Source: Azolla caroliniana (lineage: Eukaryota; Polypodiophyta). Taken from it: a DNA stretch of 64,000 bases. The translations under genes were made by a program, and so were the position numbers. Location: positions 36,332,001 to 36,396,000 of the forward strand of contig JBHGNT010000001.1 of the NCBI GenBank assembly GCA_043228905.1, given 5' to 3'. Position 1 is the stretch's first letter; the number at the start of each line of letters is the position of its first letter. The notes beneath the pieces were generated by a model. It did no database searches and was not told the DNA's origin. It worked only from the letters and a program-made list of their open reading frames with translations. Positions 45,317 to 61,266 of the stretch are shown here, piece after piece.

Positions 45317-48300
45317 ATGGGGGCATGCGTTTCGAGAATAGAAGGAGGGATGGATGCAGTTGGAGGTATTCAGGATCAAAAGTTCAATGAAGGAGATGCT
45401 TTAGAGGCTGTACAGATGCTTTACGGTGCCAATGGTTTGTCATCACAACTAGAAGTAAGCATCTCTTGTCCTTAAATGAATGCATATTGCTTGCATGAGA
45501 ATTGCTTGAAGAGCATGAAAGAAACTATTATGCTGTCACGATATTTTGATCTAGCCAAACATATCTATCACTGGCCAACTCTGGACATAGCTACAAATAA
45601 TCACGAGGAATTAGACTTGTGGAATGCTCTACCATGCACTTGAAAGCTGAACTCATGAAGCACTCATTGACAAGGGCAATGATCAAAATAATGAACACCA
45701 CAAATTTATATATACATTAGGCAACGTCAACCAAAAAGGAATGCCTAAGTATTGACTTACTATGTAACCACGAAGTTCTAGAATACGTCAGGGTACAACG
45801 TACACAACCACAAAGAAATGATTAAACATCGATTAAGTTTGGATATCGTAAAAGAGATTAGAGGCTAGACTTTGCTAGAAACTCTGTGACTTCTTTGTAC
45901 ATTTATGAACATTTGGGGGTTACACACAACTGCCTCCATGTGTGATATTTATATGTGTTGACATACGGATTCATTGGGAGTTTGTAAGGCAGTTTGCAGC
46001 AAGTCAATGATCATCCTGAAGAGTAAATCGAAATATTGTTGCGTGAAGTTTGGAGAGCAAAGCATGAGTTAGATCACACATTTTGTAAGATACTGACTTT
46101 TGTGGTAACACATGGTAATGTTTATTCGGAGTATCTGAGCTCCTCTTATTCAATGTGTTCTGTTCCATGATGACTCCTTTCTTAGAAAACCCAGCTAATA
46201 TGCATCATGATGGGTTTCTTTGATTGTGCATTCTTTTTTATGTGTTCCTTCTTTCTTTTTGATAAATACACATGGTTTCCTGATTATTTTTTTCTGTTTG
46301 AAAGTTATCACTGTCTGCCTCAAAGCTGCGTGACAGAGACATATTGTCAAAGGTAGGGTTCTCTAAAAAGTCACACTAATAATACGACTATATTGCATTG
46401 AGGTTTTCAGAAGAACTTGTTCAGAGTCTCTGTAAACTCATTTGGAAGAGATTTGCTGAATGTACAGAGTGATCCTATGGCTGTTGTCTATCTTAAAATG
46501 AAAAATGGAACTTTAGAGGAGCTTGGCAGAACGGAAGTCTGCTTAAACTCTTTGAGTCCTAGTTGGGTTACAAAGGTCCGAGTTTTGTACTCTTTCGAGG
46601 AGCATCGGGTGTTGTTGTACGTGACATAAACATGTCTGCCTTTATGGGACAGATGCACTTGATTTCATTTTCTTACATTTTTTTTTTGTTTACTACAGGT
46701 TCAGAATTTATGATGTAGATACAAACTTCAAGGACGTTCCAACTAAGGTGATAAGTGGTACCACTACTCGCCAAATATATAAAATAATATTTACATGATA
46801 GTTATTATGTTTACAAGTCAGGCTTGGTTTTCTCACATGATTCACTTAATAATTTGGAAGTTTTGAGACTGAGACTCTATCAACTATTTAGACTTAAAAC
46901 CTAGAACTAGTGATGGTTGCAGCATGATAAGGATGCAGATGACCAGCTGCCGGAGCACACTGCTATCTGAGTTGTAATAAATAGATCGCACCCAAACTTG
47001 GATCTATCATCTTGATCATTAGCAGAATCAAATGAGCCACAGTAGGTTTTATATGCCCATAGTTGTGTCTTGATCTTGTACACAATATGGATGTATTATG
47101 GTACATGTCACTCAGGCATGCATATTGAAGCATTGATATCTGAGTCATAACACCATTAATCCCTCTTCTATTGCATTTGTAGAGTTGAGTTGAGTGAACC
47201 ACAGAATGATCTATATGTGCATAGATGCACATAGTTGTCCTTAATCTTGCATTTGCAAATGACTTATGATACAAGATACTCTAATTTCCAAGATTCATAA
47301 ACATCATTGATCTTTATTAGAGGTTAAACCTGGTCTATGAGACAAAATTGGTCTTGCATGTGTATGTATCCGGGAGATAAACTAAACACTTAATACAAAA
47401 ATTAAGGGTAAATAGTGAATTTGTAGTGTGAGGGTGAAACAACAAACATGGGGAAAGGGTGGTTGAAAACTAGGATATCATAGGATTTTCTATATGTGTC
47501 AAATACAATGATGAGATTCAATTCAAGAGGACCCATCATATTTTGTTCAACTTGTATTGATGTGAAGAGGTCTGACTGTACTGCCTCTAGGTTTAAGTAG
47601 AAGCGTGCAGTTAGGATCACCCTAATGTCTCATTGGTGCAGACATGGTGCTTGATATCCGGGAACTCTAGTTTACTACCAAGCCAGAGCATCGCTGCTTG
47701 CATGAGGTTGACCTCTTTGTGCCAAGATAGTAAATTTGTCGATATTTTAAAGAACTCTGCAACCTGGAACTGGCTCCCTCCTCTCTGGATTCTGACTGTG
47801 AGAGTGTTTCTTTGTGCCTTTGTATCTCTAAGAGCAAGTGCCCAAATTGGCACTAGTCTGCGGCTTCCACAATTGTCTGAGTGAAATGTCTCTCATATCA
47901 TGGGTGATTTTTTCAAAACACTTTTATATGGACGTCTATGATACCCTTGCTCTTAATCTTTCATAAAGAGATTTTTTATACATGAGAAATCATCTCTCAT
48001 ACTTTCTTGAGTGGCAGAATGCTACGGGTGTGCAACAATGAAGAAAGCTTTTTGAGGTAGTGGATGCCAAGATTAGCCAGAGAGGTATTTGTATTTGTTT
48101 TACTCTTTTTGGTGACATTTTGAAGAGAGTTTTCTGGTGTTTGGAAAGTCAACTCCCTTGAATACTTGTATATTCTAGATGTCATCTATTTTAGAAGACC
48201 ATGACATTTAGGGGCGTATCTTGTGCTTTAGTTTCTTAAAAAGAGTTCTAATGTACTGAGATCCATGCCAAATATCAAAAGTATGTCTAGTATTGATGAA

Positions 48301-51300
48301 AGAAAAGGAGTTCTGGGGTAAATGAGTCTTCAAACTGTTGTTTTTCTAACAACATAGAAGAAGATAGGCCTAAGAAACTGTGGATTTTCTTTCTATTGCA
48401 GTTCCTCGGATTTGATGCTAGTAGTTTTCGTCAAACTAAAGAGAGTGGTGTTTTGAGTATAAGAGAAGCAAGGCTCATGCTTAGGCGTAGCTGTGAGTGA
48501 GGGTGAGACTTCGTAAAGACCAATGGTTATAACCTTAAAGAGATTCATTTTGATACTTTGTTATAACCAAGAAATCATGAAGTGGGAAGATTAGTCATTA
48601 CAATCAAGAACTCATCAAGTGGGAAGGCCAATCGTTAATTAAAGTGTTCACATGTGTAAAAAGCCTCTCTACCCAGGTGAAACCTGAACCCAGGTGCCCA
48701 TGAAACATGTGCTCACACCAAATCTCTTAAAAAAATGGTCAAGTACAACTGTTTGATCAAGTGAATAATTTCGTATAGATATTTTGTGAGGATGGTTACT
48801 TAGTAGAAGATGGGCTATATTTTTACTTAGCTCAAAATGTAAGATTTTGTACAAATCTCAGGTTGTTAATAATGTATGCCTTCTCATTTCAGGATATTTT
48901 GCTTTCTCGACAACAGTTTCTTGGGGAAATGGAGTGTGTTCTATCCCAGGTATTGTAAACATTTGAAGAGATAAGATTCTATATGTAAGAGAAATTTAAG
49001 AGGGCACAATGTAGATAATGAAATATGATAGACAAAGGTATTTCAAATAGTTCTCGATGGAGAAGAATGGTTGAGATTTAGTTCACACTCACTGGAAAAT
49101 AACTTTGTTAACAGAATCTCTCTTTTAGTATCAAATGTAAGATATAATCCTTTTTATACTTTGTGCAATATTGAAAATTGATATAATCATCGTGAGGAAG
49201 TTGAACACAACTTCATTTATGTTTAAAATTGGCTTTGTAATTTGTTTCTCTGCAAAATTGCTTTATTAATTATTTCTGATGTTTGCTGGGAGTTCAGAAG
49301 GATTGTATCATTGATTCCCAGCAACAATTTCTAATGGCTAACCCATTGCTTGCTGGAAATTCACAAGAATTCTATCTTTGACTCCCGACAACAAGAATTC
49401 ACAAGAGAGCTTCTGTGAGTAGTTGTCTTTATATCTGTAAATGAGCAACTAGTTTTGCATCCGCTTAGACTTCTGTACTTCAGGCAGGGAGGTTTCATTT
49501 TCCTCTGCCGCTGAACTTTTGGCTTCAATACTTTCTACTCAAACTAGTAATGCTATTGTATCCTTCTTCAAATTAATTTGCACAACATTTTCTTTTTCTT
49601 TTGGGCCTCTATTCAAAGAATCCACAGAAAAAGAGTTGCAAAAGAAAATAAACGTCGTATAAATGGATTTTAATGAGTATTATTGCCCATTTTAGAATAA
49701 ATAGTATTGAAGCCAAAAGTTCAGAGGCAGAAAAGAAGCAGACCTGCTTGCCTAATACAAAAGACTAAAGGAGACTTCAAAATGACTTACTCCTTTACAG
49801 CTATCAAGATAACTTTCTATACGAGGAAGATGTCTCTGTGTAAAAAATCTATAGGATTGTCCATGGGTATCACACATGAATTGGATTCATGAATCACTTG
49901 CTTTCAACTTGATGCATGTCCTATTCATGTGTGTTATAATATTTATCCTTAACTTTCATCATTCATCTCCGATGTTTATTTATAGATTGCAACATTGCAA
50001 TAATCGTGATTTCACATATTTTTACATTAGTTTAGAGGCGCCATTCATTCTAAATAAACTAGATAAATAAATTGTAGAATGGATGTTAGTAGTTGTAGTT
50101 TGCTAGTAATTGTTCCATTGGTGATAGACATTTTATCATAGGCAATCTCAAGCACAATATGCTAGAGTGACATTATTAGAAAACCTTTCTCATCTTTCAC
50201 ATTTCAGATATACAAGTCTAGGTAATTCATGTTAAGTTATAATCACTTGTTGTATCTCATAGAGTCCATTTTACCTTTTAAAAGACATAACTTTCTTTCT
50301 CTCAAAGAGTTGCTGTCATAATCAATATCGTGTTCTAAAGTATAAATGTTGCATACCAAAATTTCTTTACTTCAGTTTTCAAAATATCAGTATCCAGCAG
50401 TGCGCACCCCATGCCACATTCTCCGTCTGGTACATCCTCAGATGGGTTCTTAGATATGCATTTCATACTTGTATACATGATGCATATGATTGGTGAGGTT
50501 TAGAGCACCCATCCTGCCTGTCCTAGACCTCAAAGTCCTTGGTTATGCATAACTTTATAATATCTGTTTATTTATGTTTATCTATTGTATCTTTTCACTT
50601 TTTTCTGGATACCCAAAGAATATACACACTTCTACTTGATTTGTTGGAGAGGCTGGTTCTGAAACTTGAGGACACTTTGGCTGCCACTCTAGGGAGGGAT
50701 GTTGACCATTCTTCTGAGCCATGGATTTCTATGACCAGAGATTTTTGGTGTTGGCTCTATTAGAGATCTATATATTTAGAGACTTTCATGAGTATATGGC
50801 CAGCGGTCTGTACAGACGCAGATTTTAGATTTCTGTAGAAGGCTGTGCACTATGCCTAGAGACATCAGAAAAACCTCAACCAATACCTCATAGGGAAATA
50901 TTTCTCGACTGAGCAGTTCATTGGGCTCACTCCAGGTGGGGTATTTAACCTGGCAAACATAATTGGATTTTAGAAAGAGGTGCATCAAGTGGGGGATAAA
51001 CTATATTACTCTTAATAGATATTAAAATAGGTGAAGTGTTTTGGTGATGGTTGTTCATGTTATGCATTCATGTAGGAAAAAGCGAAAAAAAATTCTGAAA
51101 TAAAGAAAAAATGTATGGTGATTAGAATCAATGCATGCCTGTCATTGCAGATTGCAACATCAGGAGAATGTATAACCAGGGCCTTGCAACCTATGAATGA
51201 CCTGACGATGCAAGCTGGTGGAATGCCTGACCTTGGTGTGCTCACTGTGAAGGCTGAGGAGATAGCCAGCTCGAAATGCATTGTTGTGATCACGGTTGAT

Positions 51301-54300
51301 TGTTCAAATCTTGAAAATAAAGATGTCTTTACAAAGAGTGTGAGTTTCGTATATAATATATGAACTCTTGCGTTTGTTTAATTTCATGTATTCCTGATTT
51401 TCTTCAAGATTCCTGATTTTTATTTGTCACTAGGATCCCTTCTTGCTAATAAGTAAGCAGCTGGAGGATGGATCTTTCAAGCCAGTGTATAAGTCAGAAG
51501 TAAAGAACAATACCTTGAACCCTAAATGGAAACCAATAAAAACAAACCTTCAGCAGCTGTGCAATGGTGACATGGTACTGCATATCTTCATGTTATCATT
51601 TAAAAGATTACATATTGCTTTATGCACCGACCTATTTCTATGGGATTGTTCAGGACTGCCCACTGAAGGTTGAATGCTTTGATTTTAACAATAATGGAAA
51701 GCACAACTTGATCGGGTGAGGTGAACTAAAGCTAACAATGTTGGATTTGTTACTTATGCAACATTGCTAATCCATTTCATGTGATTTGAATGTATTGGTC
51801 TCAGTGCTTTTGTGACAAGTATAAGTAAACTGCAAACCATGGCAAACAATCAAGCAAACACCGTAAATCTGGAACAACACTTTGGTAGAAATCAGCAATT
51901 GAGTAAGGTGTTGCACATATTGTTACACATACTTAATGCTAATAACTTCTCAGTTGGTGAAATTGAGCAAAAATGGTGGTTTAATTGGGGTATTACTGTC
52001 CTCTTGAAATTCCTTATGCTGGTTCTGTTGGTGAGATTTGATCATTTATTTGCTGGTTACAATGGTGATGAGTTGTGGTTGTGGCCCACATGCACCGCAC
52101 ATTGCTATTGGCTGATCTATTGTAACCTCTGTAGAGTGTCTTGGTCAAGAATCCACTTGTGTAGTTCTTGATTGACTAGCAGCTTGAGGAGTGATGTGGC
52201 TAAAGAAAGTTATGATTGTCCTCCATTGACAAACTTTTGTGGTTATATTGCTGTCCTTCCACAACTTCTCTCTATGTCTCTTAAGTTTTGGTAGGAACAG
52301 TCCCAAGCACCAGTTATCTTTGTATTCCATGATCTTGCTAGTGGGCAAAAGCCTTGTTTGAAGAGGCAGTTTTATCTCCTCTTATTGTATAAAAAATATG
52401 ACAGTGGCAGGCATAATGTTCTTTGGATTCCACCCTGTGGTGTATCCATTCTTCCATAGGTTTACATACATATCTGCCTGTGTTAATTTCTAACTAATGC
52501 GAAGTGGCCCTGAGCTGCCTTATCACACTATGGAGCACATGTAGTAGATGTGTATATATATAAGAAGGCGTGATTATAAATCCATCCAGTGACATGTATA
52601 AAATGAGTGCCTTGTAGTGGCCGTCTACCTACCAATAGAATTTATTTGCCTGATCCATACTCTTTCATTTTCCAATTTATCATGGGGCGTGATGCTATTA
52701 TGCAAGCAATCATCAAGACTGAAGAAGTTGTGGGCAAATTGTATTTGCCAATTCCATTACCCTCATTGCATTAGTGTCTTGGTTATTTGGATGTGGCTCA
52801 GTGTCCAAGGCTGGAATTCCTACATTTTTTCAATCCTATATGCTGGGAAATGTATTTGGATCAATGCAAACTGGGTTTTCAAGGGCATTTGAAACATTAG
52901 AGTTTCTTTAGCACATTTTGGAATGAGTAGTTTTCCTTAACTAAATCTGAGGAGCTCTACTATGGCTGGAAGACAAATGATGAGGGCTTAGGAATGACAA
53001 ATGGTAGAATGCCATTTTCACAAATTCCTATTTATAAACACTGACATCTTAAGGAAAACAAAGGATTTATAAAAAAAGTTGCAAAAGTTTGACTTTTATA
53101 CAATAATTTTATGTAACTTACACAGAATGGAACTTCACTGAATTTTCAAAAGTGCACAAGGAAGCCACCTTATTGTCAGGTAACATATTGTATTGGTGGA
53201 CCACATCGTTGGATCAAGGTCAAGCATCTTCTTCATGGCTTGAATTCAAACAAGATTTCTTTTCTGTGTGGTTGAGAAACATTTTTGAAGTGGATGCCAT
53301 GATGGCTTGGCACAAGTTGGATGCAGGAAATTATCAAAATGTAGAAGTTTTGAGAAACCTCGTTGCCTATTAGCTCCTTTACAAAGAAATCAGGAACTTC
53401 TTTACAGATTGAACAGATTGAGACATATTATTACAATTTGCCCGAATAAATCAGGAACTTCTTTACAAAGACTAATGTGAAAATATTTATTATTTGCTCC
53501 ATTGGTGAATTTTCAAGGACATCTGAGAGTCATATTTGGAAACGATGAAAGTCTTTATTCAACAGATGGATACAATGTTGCCTTATATGTATGACAATGT
53601 AATATGTCAACCCAAATACATGCTTGATGGATCATATGTCAAATGAGGATTTGGTTTTTGTGTTATTAGCTTGAACAACTCATAAAGTTGCAGCTCAAAA
53701 AAATCATGAAGGCATTACTTTCACAGCACATACTATAGGTAGGTGATGTGGTTTTGTTTATCGTAGTGAACCACATTCAAGGGCTGATATAGAAGCATGT
53801 GTTTGTCTTGTCATTCCTTGGATGTCTCAAGAGGCTGTGCATCATGTACTATGGATACTTGTTCTTATTGTGATGGCACTGCCCCTAGTCCGTAAAAAGT
53901 ATGGTATTTTCATATTAGTGACAAAAGTATCTGCCTTCCAAGTTTGGGAGCCATCCTTATCATTTTTCTATAAGACTAATGCAACCCACTTGTAATTCCC
54001 AGTTCAAAATCTTTGAATTATATCAGAAACATGTAATTTTTCTCTTCACTACCTTTATATTATTATTGTATGAACATGGGTATTTGTTTTGTGGATATTG
54101 GATTTTCGCTTTGGCAGTTCTACTAATCTAGTCATATTTATTCTGGTGCGTTCTGAAAGATGAGGCAACATTTTGAGATGTTACCTGCCATTCACACTAA
54201 TTGGCCATCTTGACCACCTGATAGATGTTAACATGTATTTCTTTCATGCTTTCTTATGTCTTTTGATTAGAGGACAACTACATGCTCCGAGTTTTTAGTT

Positions 54301-57300
54301 TTTAGAACGGCACAGCTCAAAATCCCGAACATTTACATCTCTTAGACAGTTCTACTAGTCTAGCAATATTTATTCTTGTGTGTCTTGTTGTCTTATAGAT
54401 CAACTTGGTCTCTTAAAAATGTTAATATATATTTCTTTCATGCTTTTGTATGTCCCGAACATGTATTTCTCTTAGGCAGTTCTACTAATGTAATTATTCT
54501 TATTCTGGTGTTTTCTCAAAGGTTAGACAATATTTTAAGATGGTGTCTATCGTTCAGACCTATTTAGGTCATCGTAGCCTCTTGAAGATGCTAATATCAT
54601 GCTTTCTTATGTCCTTAGATTGGAGGACAACTACGTGTTCGGGATTTTCGTTTGTTACAACGGCACAGCTTTTTGGATTATATCCAGAGTGGATTTGAAT
54701 TAAGTTTCTTGGTGGCTATAGACTTTACTGGTAAGAGCCTTCACTCTCCTCCTTACAAAAACCCCTTATGATCAATTCATTTATATGAGTAGGGCATGGT
54801 AATGCGTGAGTTCAGTGAACTTTCATTTTATTATCCATCTTCATAAGAGCTCTACTTGGCATCGGCATCTCCATGATGTCATTTTTTATGAGTCTTTCTC
54901 TTCTGTAATTTAGTTCTCTTGATGTCTCTGTGAGTGTTTGATCAAACTTCTGACAAAACATATGAAGACATTAGTAACCTGTTTGATAAATGAGAATCAA
55001 GATAATCTTTATAAATTAGAGGGAGAAGTATCAAGATAATCAAGATGATGGAGAGGGCAATTAACTTTCTTTGGATTTTACATGAAAAATATCTCCTATA
55101 TTGCCATGTAAGTACCAGTGCCCTCCATTTCTTAGCCTATTTCATTACCTCTTAGCTATTGGGGCAGCATGGCCTGTGTTTATTCTCATTATTTTATCAG
55201 CAACCCATGGAAATCTACCTCTACTTTTATAAATAAATTTTTATCTGGTTCAGTTCTGGTTACATGAGAAACATAGGCACCATTTAGATCTTGTGAATGC
55301 TTTAATATGCTGTCTCTTGGCCAGGGATAAGGGCCTCCTTTTCTGCATTTCCTGTCATCCCTGAAGGGCAGAAAAAACTTTTAAATGTATCTTAAGTGTG
55401 TGTGCTCAATCAAGGCTTAATTGATTGCCTTTCACTGACCAACCAAGGCATGATACCTCCCCTGCACTTTCCCTAATTCAGTGATCCTTCGTTTAGCTTG
55501 GATGAGATAGTTTGTCTAATGTCTTTCGAATGAGGCCAGATTGTCCTCATCATCTTGTGTATGCACTAATATTGAATATGGTCATTAATGACTAATACTA
55601 ATGATTGATAAAATGTAAAGAACATGTAGGCATTCTTAGGGTATGGATCTGTGTTATGTAGTGGCAATATGATTATGCTTGTGAAGTTTATGATATGTAA
55701 GCATTTCGAAGCATTATTTATTGTGATTGGCACTACATATCACAAATCCATACCCTAAGCACTTTTACTACATTCAATGCTTTTCATCTAGGAGTGTGAG
55801 CAGTTCTGTTATGATCTTTTTGCTCTTCCGAAATCTGTTGTTGTAATGTTTATTGCTTCCGCATTTCATATGTATTTTGCAGCTTCAAACGGAAATCCAC
55901 ACCAAAGAGATTCACTACATTATATTGATCCTTCAGGACAACTTAATGCATATCAAGCAGTACGGATGATAAATTTCCCGTCGCATATATATTTTTAATG
56001 TTTACACTATTTGATGTTGTGTTCTATGTAAATTTAGGCTATTTGTGCTGTTGGTGAAGTGTTGGAATACTATGACTCAGATAAGCAGTTTTCTGTATGG
56101 GGTTTTGGTGGGAGGCCCACTGAAGCTGCCGTTGTTTCCCATTGCTTCAATGTCAGCAGGCATTCAGATGAGGCAAGATAATTCTTTGATTCTATTTTGA
56201 TATAATTGTCTCTCCACAATTTTTGAAAATGATTCAATGAAGACAGCCATTATTTCTTGCTGTACAGGTTAGTGGAGTTGAAGGAATTTTGCAAGCATAT
56301 GTGGAGCGAATTCACAATGTACATTTGAATGGTCCCACACTATTTGGCCCTGTTATTCACAAGGCAGCTTCAATAGCTCAAGAATCAGCAGCTAGAAAAA
56401 TGCAAAAATACTATGTCCTGATGATTATCACTGTAATGTCTTCTTATTCACAGTTTACAGTACAACATTATAGGTTTAAATAAACTTTTCTGTGGGGAAT
56501 TCATATTTAACAAATTTGTATGTTTCATTGTCAGGATGGTATTATTACAGATTTGGAAGACTCTATCAATGCATTGATACTGGCATCCTCTCTTCCCTTG
56601 TCTGTGGTGATAGTTGGTGTTGGTGGGGCTGACTTTACAGAAATGGAGGTAAATCTTCACCTTCGTGTGTGTTGCCCTCTAAAATTGTGATAACGTTTAT
56701 TGTTTAACTGCTAAGCTTATTGATGATGTAACCAATTTAAATATTCCCAGTTTTGTGGGGCTGCTTTTCTGTTTAACCAGTAGTAAAAGGATCTTTGTCA
56801 GGAAAGCTATGTGTGACGGTCAATCCCTGAACATGTTTTCTCCCAAATCAGTAGACAGTGTATCTTTTCTATGCAAGATAAGGTGACTGTCACACTCATT
56901 GCTTATTTATTTGCATAGCCATACATTCTATTCCTTCTCTGGAATTAGGCGATGATAGAGAAAGCATGTTGGATTGGATAGCTAGCACAAATGTATCTTT
57001 CATCACTCTTTTCTATGCCTATTCTACCACAGTTTGTATCAAATTTAGCTTGTTTACCTGCCTATTACCTTGAGTAGATTTCAATTGGAATATTTATTCC
57101 TCTTTCCTGTGCTGCATGAGAAGCCAAACATTTGATCATAGAGTGTAAAATCGTCCATCTTTAATAACTGAAGAAAATGATATATGTGTATCATAAGATT
57201 ATATATTGAATTGAGAGGAAGCATTTGGAAGGAACATAAATGATGGTGGTAAGGGTGTGTTTGGCAGTATTTGGATGCAGATCGAGGAAGGCTTCAATCC

Positions 57301-57532
57301 TCTGATAGAAGGAAGGTCGCAACCCGAGATATTGTGCAATTTGTACCAATGAGAAACGCGACAAGTTAGTACCATTAGATAACACTGCTAATTGAAACTC
57401 ACATATCATTACCTTACTCTAATTTCATGGCTTATTTCAGGTGCAGTTTCTCTTGCAAGCATGCTACTGGCAGAGCTTCCCGGACAGTTTTTGGAGTACA
57501 TGGAAATCCAAAAGATTTCACTAATAGGCTAA
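45317..57532 (+). CDS. BON1: BONZAI-type copine (C2A-C2B-VWA), complete, 16 exons
   Basis: Calcium-dependent phospholipid-binding protein of the plasma membrane that restrains immune receptors and helps growth homeostasis in plants. Exons: 45317-45454, 46305-46352, 46468-46616, 46699-46747, 48893-48949, 51151-51339, 51434-51574, 51654-51715, 51805-51907, 54619-54730, 55883-55959, 56038-56172, 56268-56432, 56535-56648, 57268-57364, 57441-57532 (TAA). Total 575 aa; BON1 is about 578. MGACVS offers N-myristoylation (Gly2) and a palmitoyl Cys. C2A has [13 protein letters not shown]2B has [17 protein letters not shown]. The VWA domain starts with MIDAS-like DFTASNG (347-353), then [50 protein letters not shown] and [10 protein letters not shown]. 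Intron 12 has a GC donor (GAG|GCAAGA). Introns carry gypsy, copia-like and MITE-like repeats. Symbol given at family level; BON1/2/3 orthology is not resolved. Confidence 0.95.
49285..49410 (+). repeat. Short tandem repeat, about 66 bp period, in copine intron 5
   Basis: ttgctgggagttcagaagga...ttgattcccagcaacaa is followed by a diverged copy ttgctggaaattcacaagaa...tgactcccgacaacaag. Each copy can also form a small hairpin (ttgctggga / tcccagcaa). Confidence 0.6.
49462..49775. mobile_element. MITE-like fold-back element in copine intron 5
   Basis: Arm 1 (about 49462-49535) and the reverse complement of arm 2 (about 49690-49775) match over some 60-70 bp. They share the perfect block ctgaacttttggcttcaata plus flanking aggcag/aggcaag, aggt and ctctgcc/ctgcct. 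About 155 bp lies between the arms. No protein, as expected for a non-autonomous element. Ends and target duplication are not defined. Confidence 0.6.
52060..52330 (+). repeat. Dispersed repeat shared with HEN2 intron 3
   Basis: Plus-strand counterpart of the minus-strand repeat at 1850-2110. Shared blocks include cattgctatt, tctattgtaacc or tctattataaccc, tcttggtcaagaatccactt, and gatgtggctaaagaaagt against its relative. Lies in copine intron 9. Confidence 0.6.
53140..53430 (+). mobile_element. Ty3/gypsy-type gag remnant in copine intron 9
   Basis: The plus strand reads [37 protein letters not shown], then [18 protein letters not shown]. It matches the retrotransposon gag layout (A...L.G.A..WW......SW..F...F ... 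W..L.QG....V..Y...F). It ends in a stop at 53371-53373 and is followed by stop-rich debris to about 54000. It lies within the 2.7 kb intron between copine exons 9 and 10. Confidence 0.65.
54112..54680 (+). repeat. Imperfect tandem triplication reaching into copine exon 10
   Basis: Three units start with gttctacta.t.ta at about 54115, 54350 and 54480. Units 1 and 3 run on into aggacaactac..gctcc or gttcggga, then acggcacagct, with a 353 bp offset (54271 and 54624). In unit 3 this is the first half of copine exon 10 (54619 on); in unit 1 it is a decayed pseudo-exon preceded by an attag acceptor. Unit 2 is short and lacks the exon part. Confidence 0.75.
55635..55759. mobile_element. Small MITE with 34 bp terminal inverted repeats in copine intron 10
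   Basis: The left end cttagggtatggatctgtg...tagtggcaat and the reverse complement of the right end cttagggtatggatttgtg...tagtgccaat agree at about 31 of 34 positions. Total length is 125 bp. The flanks (gcatt / cactt) give no exact target duplication. Confidence 0.75.
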
Positions 57533-60790
<3,258 letters not shown>

Positions 60791-61266
60791 GAATAACCAT
60801 GGTTAGGGTAGAATCAATGCCATATTATATATACAAACAAACTGACTCTATATGTCTATAGAAAGATCATTTCTTGCTTTTGGAAGGCTACAAAGTTTAG
60901 TTTATGTTGGAATAACACGGTACACCCTCTGACAAGCTTGACCAAGCCAACAAAGCATGGTCTAGGAGCAAACCACATTTAAGGTTGAGAACTAACAAAG
61001 GTTGAGGCAGAGGCCAAACTATGGTTAACTTAACAACCGTCTATAGTTATGGAGGTAAGATTATTTTTCAAAATTTATGGTTGTGAACTTCTCATTCATG
61101 TAAAGCAAGCCTTGGATACTGACAACCAACACAAAGTTAAATAACATGGAATAAAGCAAGAAAAACAAATCTTGACCATGGCCACGTGAATCTAATCATT
61201 ATGGTTTGTTTGTTGCTTGATTACATTGGTTAAGCTCATACGTAAGGTAGAAAACAATACTTAGTC

